Origin: CBDCTM01 sp965222005
Lineage (GTDB): Bacteria; Bacteroidota; Bacteroidia; Chitinophagales; Saprospiraceae
Direction: 5' to 3'
Assembly: GCA_965222005.1 (NCBI GenBank)
Contig: OZ244935.1
Span: 4,588,001 to 4,652,000 of the forward strand
DNA: 64,000 nt
A program made the translations under genes and the position numbers. Under the pieces are notes generated by a model. That model saw only the letters and a program-made list of their open reading frames with translations. It did not search any database and had not been told where the DNA came from. This document shows positions 8,627-19,300 of the stretch, in pieces. Positions within the stretch are counted from its first letter, which is position 1; each line of letters opens with the position of its first letter.

Positions 8627-8929
8627 AAGGAAGTAAAAGGGATGGAAAATCCAGTTTTTCAAGCCCCTGAGTTGGGGTAAGCCGGTCTGGCAGCACCAAA
8701 TCTTATTACTATACAATTGGGTGGGATAACTATTTATTTATAAATACGGCCCGCCCTCCTTGATCGGCTGGCCTCTCACCTGCCAATCATCCAGCACTCC
8801 AAAAGTTAGTGAATGATCTGCAATGTGCTTTTGCGCAAAAAAATATGACATCACAAATATAAACAATTAATTTCAATAAACAAAATTTAACACGTATTTT
8901 TTATTTTTGCTGCTTCTCTCTACACACCT
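8627..8929. other. Intergenic region between convergent genes, nothing recognised
   Basis: About 300 bases between the ends of fsa and the PorP/SprF gene. A short CCCC/GGGG pair flanks TGAGTT near 8668-8681 and a TTTTGCGCAAAA palindrome lies near 8830, but neither has a proper T-run, so no terminator is called. The right half is very AT-rich. No gene is seen. Confidence 0.4.
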
Positions 8930-10006
8930 TTAAAATTTTGGACAATTCACTTTGATCCGGCTTTCTGAAGGATGGGTATAGATCAATGACATCTCAAAGG
9001 CACCGCGGGCATTAGTAGCCTTTTTTAGCGTAGAGACATTGATATCGTAGCTAACCCCCAGATTCCAGCGCTCCACCTCCAGGATAGCTGCAAAAGTCAG
9101 CGCATCCGAAGCTATTCCGCTATCCAGCTTTCTACCAGTGTGCCACCAGGCCCCTGCCCGAATAGCCAATTCATACCAATCGTGATTGCTATATCGAATG
9201 TTGGCTCCAAAGGTCGTCGAATTGGATGGCCCCTGCCGCATAACAACTACTGCCGGTAATAAGCTCAGCTCAGTGGTAAACGGAATTTCTCCTCCCGCAT
9301 GCAACAACCACCGGGCATACAATGTCTCATCAGCTACTCCAAAAAAACTAATGTTCGGAGCATTGATATGATTGAGCGCACCACCTGCATAAAGGCTGGT
9401 ATTGCCATCAAAAAGTGCATACCACATCAGGCCGGCATTGACATCCAGAAACAGATCGGTAGTGGCAGAAGCTCCATTAAGGGCCGCTTCGCCATTGTCG
9501 GCCCCAAAGTCCGGCCTGCTAACGGATTCATCGAATTGCTCGCTAAACCACAGCCGCCCCCAGTCCAAACTGTACTGTCCTAATCCTCCCTGAGCCCCAG
9601 CTATCAGGTACTGGTCAATGGTACTGTAGCCGTTGCCGCTCAGTTTTTTTAGATACGAAATCCCAAGGTGGCCCATTGTTTGGGTAAAGCGGGATTCACC
9701 GGCAGCATCATCGCGCATAGCCTTTATACCGAATCCTACAAAATCATCGCTTACTATATTGTAGCGCATATCAAAAGCAGCAGATACCGTGCGAAAGGGA
9801 TGTTTGTCCAGGATACTCGACCATTGGTCCCGGTAATTGATATTCGCCCTGAAGCGCCCTTCAAACACCCCCGTCATGGCCGGATTGAGGTGGGTAGGTG
9901 CCGCATAAAACTGGACCAAGCGCGGATCTTGAGCGTGGCAATTATTTACCTGAATAGTGCTGAACTGCAGCAGAGCAAACAGCAAAAGTGTATATTTTAT
10001 CTGCAT
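8930..10006 (-). CDS. PorP/SprF family type IX secretion outer-membrane protein
   Basis: 358 residues beginning with a signal peptide (about 1-25, ending at NCHAQ). The mature start DPRLVQFYAAPTHLNPAMTG is the signature of PorP/SprF proteins, and the rest shows the alternating pattern of an outer-membrane beta-barrel (YNIVSDDFVGFGIKAMRDDA, LFDGNTSLYAGGALNHI). Members of this family work with T9SS and are often encoded directly after a large adhesin, where they help anchor or export it, as SprF does for SprB. Here it starts 22 bp after the stop of the 1661-residue adhesin on the same strand, which fits that role. Confidence 0.92.
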   Translation of the reverse strand: MQIKYTLLLFALLQFSTIQVNNCHAQDPRLVQFYAAPTHLNPAMTGVFEGRFRANINYRDQWSSILDKHPFRTVSAAFDMRYNIVSDDFVGFGIKAMRDDAAGESRFTQTMGHLGISYLKKLSGNGYSTIDQYLIAGAQGGLGQYSLDWGRLWFSEQFDESVSRPDFGADNGEAALNGASATTDLFLDVNAGLMWYALFDGNTSLYAGGALNHINAPNISFFGVADETLYARWLLHAGGEIPFTTELSLLPAVVVMRQGPSNSTTFGANIRYSNHDWYELAIRAGAWWHTGRKLDSGIASDALTFAAILEVERWNLGVSYDINVSTLKKATNARGAFEMSLIYTHPSESRIKVNCPKF

Positions 10007-10028
10007 CGTTATGGATTATTCCTACCTA

Positions 10029-13000
10029 TTATCGAATCAAACTGGTATTGCCTTTCAATACTTCCGAATAGCCATCAAGATACTCAATTTCTAGTACCCA
10101 GATGTACAACCCGGGCATAGCAGGCTTAGCACGGAAAGTGCCATCCCAACCAACATCCGGATTGTTAAATTCAAAGTCGGAAGCCTCATACAGTAGCTCT
10201 CCCCAACGGTCGAAAAGTTGAAAAAGCTTAATCTTTGTGCCTTCCTGATTTTTTCCATGTACCAAAAGCCGGTCATTGACACCATCGCCATTCGGTGTAA
10301 AGCCTGTCGGCACAAAAGCGGGCCGGTCCTTTTCCACCCGCACCCGCACCATCCCATTCGCCTGGCAGCCCCGCTCATCGATAGCCTGCACATAAAAAAT
10401 CCCGGAATGCAGAGCATAGAACCAGGGCGCCTGGCAATTCAGACCTCCGCCCGGGCAATGCAATGAACTATCCGTAGGAGCCGACCAAACATAGCTAATC
10501 CAGCCAATTCCATTCACAGGGCTAACCCAAAGGCGGGTGCTATCGCCTAGTCGGACAAGCCGCTCATCTCCCGTATCCAGCTCAAAGGGAGGTGGCTCTA
10601 TCAAGTCCGCATTGCTCTGCCAGAGACAGCCATTGGCATCTTGCACAAAAGCATCATATTTCCCCGGGCCAATTCCCAATAGCGCATTCATCTCATTAAA
10701 ATCCTCTCCATTGAAACTGTATTGATAAGGAGGGCTCCCGCCCTGCGGATCGATGAAAATAGCGCCATTGCGCTCACCGGCACAACGAATCGAATCTACT
10801 GACAGGCGGGCGGTAAGCGGCGGCGGACTGCTCACCCAAACGGAGTCAGTACCTTGGCAGCCTTGTGCATCTACTACCGTGAGCTGATACCAGTCGCTGG
10901 CCAGCTGATCGATCTTTTTGCCCGGTTGTCCATCCGCCCAAATGTATTGATAAGCAGGCACTCCCCCTGCTGCGGTTACCTCAATACTGCCGCGCTCTTC
11001 ATCTGCGCAGCGGTTGTCCTCAACCACAAAGCTAAGCTCAATGGGGCTAGCCTGTCCAATAAGTACCGTGGTATCCATGCTGCATCCGTTGACATCGGTA
11101 ACGGTGAGTGAATAGCTGCCGGCAGCCAGGCTGTCCAGTTGATGGCCGGTTTGGAAATTTGCAGTAGCACCCCATTGAAAATTGTAGTCTGCCAGTGGGC
11201 CCACAAGAGGCGTTACAGAAACGGCGCCATCATTAAAGCCAAAACACTTTGCATCTAATACACTGATAATCAACTCAATAGGACTTGGTTCTTCCAAATA
11301 TACTTCAAATGAATTGGTACAGCCATTACCATCCGTAACGGTCAATTGATAATTTTGATCTCCGGGCAAAGTACTGATCTCGCTACTTTGTGAAGCATTG
11401 TAATTCCAGCGAAATTGGTAGTCTCCATTGCCACCCTTCACACTGTCAACACGGACAAATCCATCATTCGACTGATAGCAAGCAGGCGGTTGCCAGCTGG
11501 TATAAATGGCAATCGAATCGTGCTGCACAATGAAAATGCTATCCACAAGGCTACAGCCATTGGCATCTGTAATGCTTAGGCTGTGCATACCAGCCGCCAA
11601 CGAATAGGCAGCCGAAGTGGTACTCCCGTTGTCCCATAAAATCTGGAACGGTGGCATCCCGCCACTGATAGCTACAACAGCAGCGTTTTGATTTTCTCCG
11701 AAACAGGCCGTATCAATTTGTTGCAAATCGGCAAAAAGGTCACCAAACACCGGCAATTGATAATTGCCAACCGCCGTACAGCCCTTAGCATCCGTAACCG
11801 TAGCTTCATAGTAGCCCCCAGCAATGTTGTCGTGTAGCGGCCCGTCGAAGCCATCACTCCATTGATAGGAATAAGGAGCCACACCTCCATTCGCAAGAAT
11901 ACTCAATGATCCACTACTACTGCTTCCGCACGCTGGAGATTGAGCTAAAAAACTCATTATCAAAGGGTTAGGCTCAGTCAGCTCGATAATAATAGTAGTA
12001 TCACAATCCTTTGCATCCACAAGGCGCAGGGAGTAGCTTCCTGCCGTCAGATTGCCAATTGAATTGGTCGTTTGGGCATTGCTCCATTCGTATCGATAGG
12101 GCGGTGAGCCACCCGTCGGTAACACAGAGATAGTCCCGTCCGCATCACCGGCACAATCAATAGAATCAATCGCAATAGCAAACGAAATGGGCTGCGGTGC
12201 CGCTGGCATATTGATATTCATAACTGCCCGGCAACCCCAATCATCCACTACCTCCAGGCTATGATTCCCAGGCAGGACGTTGTCAATAGTAGGTCCAAAA
12301 GGGCCAGTAGTATCTAAATAATACACCACATTGCCCTCAGCATTTGAGCTGGTCAGTACTATCCGTCCAAATGGATCATCCCAACAAACAGGAGGTCCCA
12401 TAGCAAGCGTATCGATGGTAAGCAAACAGCCCCCAAAGGTACACTGAATGCTTCCGTAGGGAGCTGTACAAAGCGCAGCGGGATTGGTGGCTCTCACCCA
12501 AAAATCGATGACGGTACCTGCCGTAAGGCCCGATAGCAGGTGAGATAGATTGCCGTTGGCGGGTAGCCAATTTGCTCCGCTATCAATGCTGATCTCATAA
12601 TCCACAGCTCCACTGACAGGAGGCCAGCTAAAGCTCATCGCATCAGCAGCAGTAGCCTGGCAAGCAGGAAGCGGTGCCATCAGACCGGCCTCAACGCTCA
12701 CATTCACCGTATCCTGAATGATACAATTGTAATTGTCCGCAACGGTAAGAAGATATTGGGTACTGACGGAGGGACTAATCACAGGATCCGGGCAGTCTGT
12801 ACAGGAAATGCCTGCGGGCGGCGACCAGCTAAAGTTTTGCACATATTCATTGACAAAGGTGATCGACCAGCTCAGAAGCCGCCCCCTGCTATTGTTTGGG
12901 AAATTGTCAGCAATGAGCAATTGCCAATCGCCATTGAGCGGACTGCCATTGAGGCTGGCCCAACTCCCTTGGGGCTGGTAGTCGCCGCTGAAAGGTGCTG

Positions 13001-15014
13001 TGCCAGTAGTAATGGCGCTGGCAGCTGTAGAGCTGAAACAAGTTTGGCTGAAGGCGGTTCCAGCACCCCCATTGCCCGTACTTAGGGCCATTCCTTGCCC
13101 GCCGGGGGCTTGTAAATAAATATCCAATTCGCCTATTTGGCCATGCGTTAGCTCAATACAAACTGAGCTGATCTGAGAGGCAGCATCGCTAAGCTGAGCA
13201 GGCTGGAGGCTGTTTACTGCCAGGTTGTTTGTCAACTCAGCACCCGGAAAATGTAACGAGTCCACAATGTCAACATAGGCTTTAGACTCAAACATAACTT
13301 CCTCAATATCAAGAGATTCAGGGATAGCATTTACGGTAAAACTTTCACCATCACAAAGCGCCGTATCTCTCAAGCCTTCCAAATCGGAAGGGCAATTCAA
13401 ACAGTCGGGATGCATAGACGGCAGCACAGGTAAGCCCACAGCATTTTGGTGCACACAACCAAATTCGTCGGTCACTTCAAAAATATAGCCAGCCGTACCA
13501 GCAGTGGAAGGACTGACAGAGATCATGTCTGGAGAATTTTGAATAATATCAGAATCATCCAGCCAGCGATAATCAGTGATGGCCGGAATAAAGGTTTCCT
13601 GCACGGGATACAAATCCGGATTGAGATTGAGGTTCCAGGAAAATATCCAGCCATTGTCACGGGTCCACAGATCAGTCACCGTGATCGTCCATTCGCCATT
13701 AAGTGGGCAGCCTAATAGATCGGTTAGCGGGCCGTAGCTGCTGTAATCACCGGCTGGCAGGGTATCGGGATTGTAGGCCCAAACGTAGGTAGTCCAGGTA
13801 CCATTGGGCGCATTGGGCGTCCAGCAATAATCCCAGCCAACGCCCGGGGCAGGCGGATCGGGGGTATTGATATCATCGAGCTGATAGGGAGCGCCAATAT
13901 AGGTTTCGTTGATCGTTTGATTTTGCTGAACGAGTGTCACGCTGCTTCCATTAGGACAACTAATTGTGATTTGCAAATCGAACATGTAGGAATGTTCCAT
14001 ATTCACACAAATACCCAACAAGTCATCAATATCGGTAAGCACCTGGCCTGGTGAAAAACCCGCCACATGAATACTGGTTTCATAAGAAGCGCCATCGCCA
14101 TCGGGCAGGGGGATCGAATCGGATCGAATGGTACTAGCGCGAAAATTGCTCTCCACGGGCGCTACCGACACCGAGTAGGTGGTGTCGATGCTGCCTACCA
14201 GAGCATTGAGCTGGATGGTATCTCCCACACAAACCGGCGGCAATTCGGGAGCCAGGACAATTTGAGGCGGCGCAGCCACCCGCACCCGCTGGCTGATGGA
14301 ATTGGCATTGATACATCCAAACTGATCGCGAATCAGCAATTCCACCAAATAACCACCCGGCTCTTCAAAAATATGGCTCACACTAGTTCCCGTCGCCAGA
14401 TTGCCGTCTCCAAAATTCCAGATAAACTCGCATGTTTGATCAGAGTGATTGTACAAAATGCCATCCTGCGGATACTGCCCACTGCCGGAAAATTGCACTT
14501 CCTCGCCCGGGCAAATGTCAATCCACCCGGTATCGGCAGGCACGGCAGGCGGATCGCTCACCAGCAGCTGCGCAAGGATGGGTTGGCATGCGGCTACGCA
14601 GCGGATAAAGGCACTCCAGCCAGCAGCTTCTTCACTACCATCCGACTGAAATGAGACGGTGATACAGCCGGAGCTGTTGGCAGCCGTAGCCTGGATCAGC
14701 ACAGCGTTGAGCGGATTGAGAGGGCTGATGCAATCGAGTAAAGGAGAAAAGGTATCGGGGCCGTCGTAAAAGCAAAGCTCATCACCGGAACCAATGCTAA
14801 TATTGGAAAGATGTAACCGGATGTGGGTGCCGCTGCTTAGGTCGGGACAAATTTGGGTAGTAAAATTTTCATTGGCGCCATAATTGGCCGCATCGCCGCC
14901 AGAGTCGTGAAAAGTCCCTTCGCAGTCCAATATGGAGGAGCCATCCATGATGTATTGAGCAGTGAGCGTGGTACATAGATAGCCAAACAGAAAGAGGGTA
15001 AGTAGTTGTTTCAT
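10029..15014 (-). CDS. Giant secreted adhesin with CUB-like, PKD, P-domain and SprB-type repeats and a gliding-motility-associated C-terminal domain
   Basis: 1661 residues with a signal peptide (MKQLLTLFLFGYLCTTLTAQ). After a CUB-like N-terminal region there is a PKD-type repeat (CEFIWNFGDGNLATGTSVSH, about 200), then two proprotein-convertase P-domain-like regions (LNGEWTITVTDLWTRDNGW and LNGDWQLLIADNFPNNSRG). The second half has about seven SprB-type repeats, each with a GGxPPYxYxW core and a GxYxLxVxDxxGC end. The last 85 residues contain FTPNGDGVND and FDRWGELLYEA, the CHU_C domain used for T9SS export. It is the first gene of a pair with the PorP/SprF gene. Probable role: surface adhesion or gliding. 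This is inferred from domains only. Confidence 0.92.
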   Translation of the reverse strand: MKQLLTLFLFGYLCTTLTAQYIMDGSSILDCEGTFHDSGGDAANYGANENFTTQICPDLSSGTHIRLHLSNISIGSGDELCFYDGPDTFSPLLDCISPLNPLNAVLIQATAANSSGCITVSFQSDGSEEAAGWSAFIRCVAACQPILAQLLVSDPPAVPADTGWIDICPGEEVQFSGSGQYPQDGILYNHSDQTCEFIWNFGDGNLATGTSVSHIFEEPGGYLVELLIRDQFGCINANSISQRVRVAAPPQIVLAPELPPVCVGDTIQLNALVGSIDTTYSVSVAPVESNFRASTIRSDSIPLPDGDGASYETSIHVAGFSPGQVLTDIDDLLGICVNMEHSYMFDLQITISCPNGSSVTLVQQNQTINETYIGAPYQLDDINTPDPPAPGVGWDYCWTPNAPNGTWTTYVWAYNPDTLPAGDYSSYGPLTDLLGCPLNGEWTITVTDLWTRDNGWIFSWNLNLNPDLYPVQETFIPAITDYRWLDDSDIIQNSPDMISVSPSTAGTAGYIFEVTDEFGCVHQNAVGLPVLPSMHPDCLNCPSDLEGLRDTALCDGESFTVNAIPESLDIEEVMFESKAYVDIVDSLHFPGAELTNNLAVNSLQPAQLSDAASQISSVCIELTHGQIGELDIYLQAPGGQGMALSTGNGGAGTAFSQTCFSSTAASAITTGTAPFSGDYQPQGSWASLNGSPLNGDWQLLIADNFPNNSRGRLLSWSITFVNEYVQNFSWSPPAGISCTDCPDPVISPSVSTQYLLTVADNYNCIIQDTVNVSVEAGLMAPLPACQATAADAMSFSWPPVSGAVDYEISIDSGANWLPANGNLSHLLSGLTAGTVIDFWVRATNPAALCTAPYGSIQCTFGGCLLTIDTLAMGPPVCWDDPFGRIVLTSSNAEGNVVYYLDTTGPFGPTIDNVLPGNHSLEVVDDWGCRAVMNINMPAAPQPISFAIAIDSIDCAGDADGTISVLPTGGSPPYRYEWSNAQTTNSIGNLTAGSYSLRLVDAKDCDTTIIIELTEPNPLIMSFLAQSPACGSSSSGSLSILANGGVAPYSYQWSDGFDGPLHDNIAGGYYEATVTDAKGCTAVGNYQLPVFGDLFADLQQIDTACFGENQNAAVVAISGGMPPFQILWDNGSTTSAAYSLAAGMHSLSITDANGCSLVDSIFIVQHDSIAIYTSWQPPACYQSNDGFVRVDSVKGGNGDYQFRWNYNASQSSEISTLPGDQNYQLTVTDGNGCTNSFEVYLEEPSPIELIISVLDAKCFGFNDGAVSVTPLVGPLADYNFQWGATANFQTGHQLDSLAAGSYSLTVTDVNGCSMDTTVLIGQASPIELSFVVEDNRCADEERGSIEVTAAGGVPAYQYIWADGQPGKKIDQLASDWYQLTVVDAQGCQGTDSVWVSSPPPLTARLSVDSIRCAGERNGAIFIDPQGGSPPYQYSFNGEDFNEMNALLGIGPGKYDAFVQDANGCLWQSNADLIEPPPFELDTGDERLVRLGDSTRLWVSPVNGIGWISYVWSAPTDSSLHCPGGGLNCQAPWFYALHSGIFYVQAIDERGCQANGMVRVRVEKDRPAFVPTGFTPNGDGVNDRLLVHGKNQEGTKIKLFQLFDRWGELLYEASDFEFNNPDVGWDGTFRAKPAMPGLYIWVLEIEYLDGYSEVLKGNTSLIR

Positions 15015-15512
15015 ATACCAAAAAACAGTTTTGAGATGCTTTAGGATCGTGAAAAGAATAACTTATAACATTTGGCTGCTTCCCTGCCTTTGCCGGCAGG
15101 CAGGTTTTGCACCTACTCTTCGTTGGCGAAATCCTCATTGCCCTTAGGGGTAAGTCTGGTTTCACCGCCTTTAATAGACACAAAATAACCTACCCAAACC
15201 TTTATAACTTATTTATTTTCATCATCCTTAGCAGGGCTTTGGGTCACATAACCAAAGACCATCAGATAGTGCAACTTGCACCAGCGCTGTAACAAAAAAG
15301 GGTAATCTGAAAGGTGTGTACTGGCTGGAAAAGACGGCACGCCTGCATGCAGGTGCTTTTGTATTAACCGGCCTTTGGGCATTTTTATTGAAGCCTTGTG
15401 GTTACAAATTTATTTTTTTTTTGGAATATTCCACTATTCTCCGTTGATTATTTGCTCCCAAAGGCAGAGCTTTGCGCTACACTTGCTTTTAGCAAATAAA
15501 CTCAAAACCGAC
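15015..15512. other. Intergenic region between divergent genes, with hairpins and a possible promoter
   Basis: Between the adhesin start and the GTG start of the hydrolase. Hairpins seen: CTGCC (15084-15088) with GGCAG (15095-15099); CTTTGG/CCAAAG around 15237-15258; and a palindrome CCTGCATGCAGG (15342-15353) within a GCA/TGC clamp, followed by TTTTGTATT. The last looks like a terminator but no gene upstream on that strand needs one. A TTTG (15451-15454) and TACACTTG (15478-15485, one mismatch to TAnnTTTG) may be the hydrolase promoter. Confidence 0.4.
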
Positions 15513-16298
15513 GTGTACAAATTACTTTTTAGTCTGTTGGCAATATATTTAGCCATTATATTGGTGCTGTATATCGTCCAAAAGCGCTTCATCTTCTACC
15601 CTACCTTGCTGGATGACGATTATGTTTTTTCCGAATTTGAAAATTTTGAAGAGCATTATTATAAACTCAAATTAGGGGTTCGGCTGCATGCTTTGCATTT
15701 TAAAGTGCCCAAATCCAGGGGGCTTGTGCTCTACTTTCACGGCAATGCACGTGCCTTGGATAGCTGGGGACATGAGGCTGAAACCTTCCGGCAGCTCGGC
15801 TATGAGGTGTTCATGCCCGACTATCGCGGCTACGGAAAAAGCAAGGGCCCGATCACCGAAATGGGCTTACACAATGATGCGATGTACCTGTACAAAAAAA
15901 TGCGGGAGCACTATCCTGCCGATAAAATTGTGCTGTATGGCAGGTCCCTGGGTTCTGGGGTCGCCTGCCGGCTGGCTACGAAAGTGGCGGCCAAATTGCT
16001 GGTGCTGGAGACCCCTTACACCAGCATCCTCGATATGTCGAAGCTGAAAGTTTCCTTTGTTCCTGCAAGCTGGTTGCTCCGCTTCCGCTTTCGGAATGAT
16101 AAAAAAATCAAGCGAGTTCAATGCCCGGTGCATATATTTCATGGCACCAGGGACGAATTGATCCCTTATCGCCAAGCGGTTCAATTGGCCGAACTGTACG
16201 GCGATCCGGATATTTTGACTACCATTGAAGGAGCCGGGCATAATGATGTGACGAGTTTTGAGAAGTATCGGAAGAAGTTGAATGAATTGTTGGATTAA
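15513..16298 (+). CDS. Alpha/beta hydrolase, membrane-anchored (BEM46/ABHD-like)
   Basis: 261 residues from a GTG at 15513. The frame continues upstream to a TTG at 15375, but the GTG puts an N-terminal hydrophobic anchor (about 3-24) first and lies 28 bp after a promoter match. The oxyanion motif YFHGNAR, the nucleophile elbow GRSLGSG, the acid in FHGTRDE and the histidine in GAGHND form a complete catalytic set. The layout of anchor, FIFYPT and HGNA resembles the BEM46/ABHD13 group of serine hydrolases. The substrate is unknown. The start is less certain than the family. Confidence 0.82.
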   Translation: MYKLLFSLLAIYLAIILVLYIVQKRFIFYPTLLDDDYVFSEFENFEEHYYKLKLGVRLHALHFKVPKSRGLVLYFHGNARALDSWGHEAETFRQLGYEVFMPDYRGYGKSKGPITEMGLHNDAMYLYKKMREHYPADKIVLYGRSLGSGVACRLATKVAAKLLVLETPYTSILDMSKLKVSFVPASWLLRFRFRNDKKIKRVQCPVHIFHGTRDELIPYRQAVQLAELYGDPDILTTIEGAGHNDVTSFEKYRKKLNELLD

Positions 16299-16369
16299 TT
16301 TTTAGTCTCTTAGTTTTAAATTTCACAAAATTTAATTCTTTCACCTAACTGATATTGAATTTAACAGCT

Positions 16370-19300
16370 TTATGACTGCCGATAAGATTTTGGAGAAACA
16401 CCATAAGCCTCTGTAAAAGATCGTGTAAAATAATTAGCGCTGCTGAATCCAACTTCAAACGCTATTTCAGAAATTGTTTTATCCGAAGATTCCAATAATG
16501 CTTTGGCTTTAGCCAGCCGAAAAGAACGAATAAAATGGGTAGTGGATTTTCCTGTAACCGCTTTCAGTTTCCGAAATAACTGGGATCGACTCATCCCGGA
16601 TTGTTTACATAATTCCGGCAATCCAAAATTTTCATTTGTATAGTGTTCTTCAACTATCTGAAGGAGTTTTTGAAGGAATAAATCTTCCCGGCTTAATTTT
16701 TTCTTTTGGGCAAGTTTGAATAATGTTTCTGACTTTTCATAACGTAGCTGTAACTGCTTTCGAGAAGCTATTAATTGCTCTATTCTAATGAGCAGCTCTT
16801 CTTGATGAAATGGTTTTATCAGATAGGCATCAGCTCCATATGTTAGCCCTTCAATTTTTGATTTTTGATCCGATTTGGCTGTCAACAGTATAATCGGAAT
16901 ATGGCTCGTATGCTCCTCTGTCTTCAAAGTAGTACATACTTCAAAGCCATCCTTCTCAGGCATCATCACATCGCTTACTATCAGGTCGGGGATTAGGTCA
17001 AGAGCTTTCTCAATTCCTTCCTGTCCATTGCTGGCAGTTTCAATGGTATATTCAAGAGAGAGAAAAGAACTGAGGTACGTAATGACATCTTTATTATCTT
17101 CGATGAGCAGGACAACTGGAGTGTCTTTTTTATCTACAACCGTGTTAATTTCATAATCGCTGCTTTCTATTACTAGCGTTTGAGACAGCTTAGCAGTAGC
17201 ATCCTCCATTGAAGCAGCTGATTGCTTAGGTGCATTTTGAGTAATGGGCAGGGTGATAGAAAATTTAGTTCCAACGCCGGGTTCACTTACTACCTGTATT
17301 GTGCCGTTCATCAAGTCTACTAATTCCTTTACCAATGCTAAACCGATCCCCGTTCCTTCACGACGCCTGGTATTACTAGCATCAACCTGATAGAATCGAT
17401 CAAAAATATGAGGCAAATCCAGTTTTGCTATTCCCATACCATTATCTCTCACATGAATGATTATGTTTTGTTGGCTTTCTCCAGCTGTTCTAATGTCAAC
17501 ATATATATCTCCACCCGAAGATGTGAATTTGATAGCATTGGATAGTAAGTTGGAGAGCACATGCTGTATTTTTTCTGGATCATAATCCATCTCCAATTGT
17601 TCAAAATCACTAGAAAAATGTAAGCGGATATCTCTACTATCTGCATAAGAATGAAAGGATTCGGTAATATAGTGTAAGAATGGAATCAGGTCCGCATTCA
17701 CTATATTAAGCGGCATGCTCTTCGATTCTAGTTTTGATAAATCCAGTAGCTGCGTGATTAAGCCGAGTAGATGATCCCCATTGCGTTCAATGAGCTGTAA
17801 TCCTTCATTGAACCAATTCTTGGGATCGCTTTTAATTTGCCGGGCCATCCCCTTGATGATGGTAAGCGGTGTACGCAGCTCGTGGGTGATGTTGGTGTAA
17901 AGTCGCGATTTAACTTGATCAAGTTCTTTCAGTCTTAGCATTTCATTTTTGGCTAGCCTTCGATTTAATTCATATCGACCTATACTCAAAATACTAGCAA
18001 TCCCGATCAGTAAATAGCAAATATATGCCCACCAACTTTGCCACCAGGGTGGATAGATTGTAAAATTGTAGGTAAATGGATCGCTCCAAATTTGAGCAAT
18101 ACCAATTGCTTTTGCTTTGAAAATATAGCTTCCACTTGTGAGGTTGCGATAATCTACTTTTGGCTCTGATTGCGGTATACTCCATTCCTTATCTAATCCT
18201 TCCAACATGTAACTGTACTGTAGTTTATGAGGTGCGCACCAATCAATAGCAGAAAAATGAAAGGTAAGGTGGTTTAGGTCGTGAGGTAAATTTAATACTT
18301 GTGGGTAGTTGAAAAATGGTACGATTGAATCTATAGATTGGCTTAATTTTTCACCAAAAGACAAGGAGCTTTGATGGGAAGTATCTTTCAAACTTCTATA
18401 GTCTATAAACTGCTGATTAATAGCTATATGGCCCAAGTATATATGTGGAGGGAGGTCAGGGATTTTAAAATCATTTAAGTCTAACATAGACATACCCGCA
18501 TCCCCTCCAGCCCAAATCTTATTATCTGTATCCCGGATTATTGAACTAAATTGTTTACCAACCAACCCGTCTCTTTGATCAAAATTGATGACCTTGAAGT
18601 CGCTAATATGCTTTGATGAACTAATTGAATCTTCATGAGTTTGTAACAAATCTGCTGAAGGGACTATTACACTAATACCATCAAAGGTTCCTATCCATAT
18701 ATTGTCTTCCTTATCAATAAGGAGCGAATAAATTGTATTACTTTTTAAGCCCTCATTTTCTGAAAGAACATTGAATTCGTATCCGTCAAAATAATTTACT
18801 CCGCCGCCATAAGTACCAATCCACATATTTCCATATTTATCCGCTACTATTGAGGATATTTCATCATGACTTAAACCCTCTTGCTTTGTAAATTGTACAA
18901 ATGTATCTCCATCATATTTGATAATACCATCCCCATCAGTACCCAACCAAAAATCACCTAAATGATTCTCCGCCATTCTATTAACTTGTGATGTTTTTAA
19001 TTTTTCAAGCTCACTGTATCGGAGAACACTTTTACTACTTTTTCGAATTAATCCGTTCCGGCTTCTAAACCATAAATCATTATGGCTATCTATCAGTAAA
19101 GGAACGCTTAGAAATTTGGTATTTTGCTTATCTGTATAATGCAGGAAATTTACTCCATCAAACTGGCTTACACCAAGAGCGCCAAAATCAAACCACAGAT
19201 TCTTTCCATCATCCTCAATAATATTATTGACAATATCGTACACTAAGCCTTCTTTTTGAGTAAAATACGTAAAGCTATCTCTGTCATATTTTATCAATCC

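Noticed and set aside
10800..12200. Possible DNA-level tandem repeats in the adhesin
   Set aside because: The SprB-type repeats are conserved in protein but differ too much in DNA to be recent tandem duplications.
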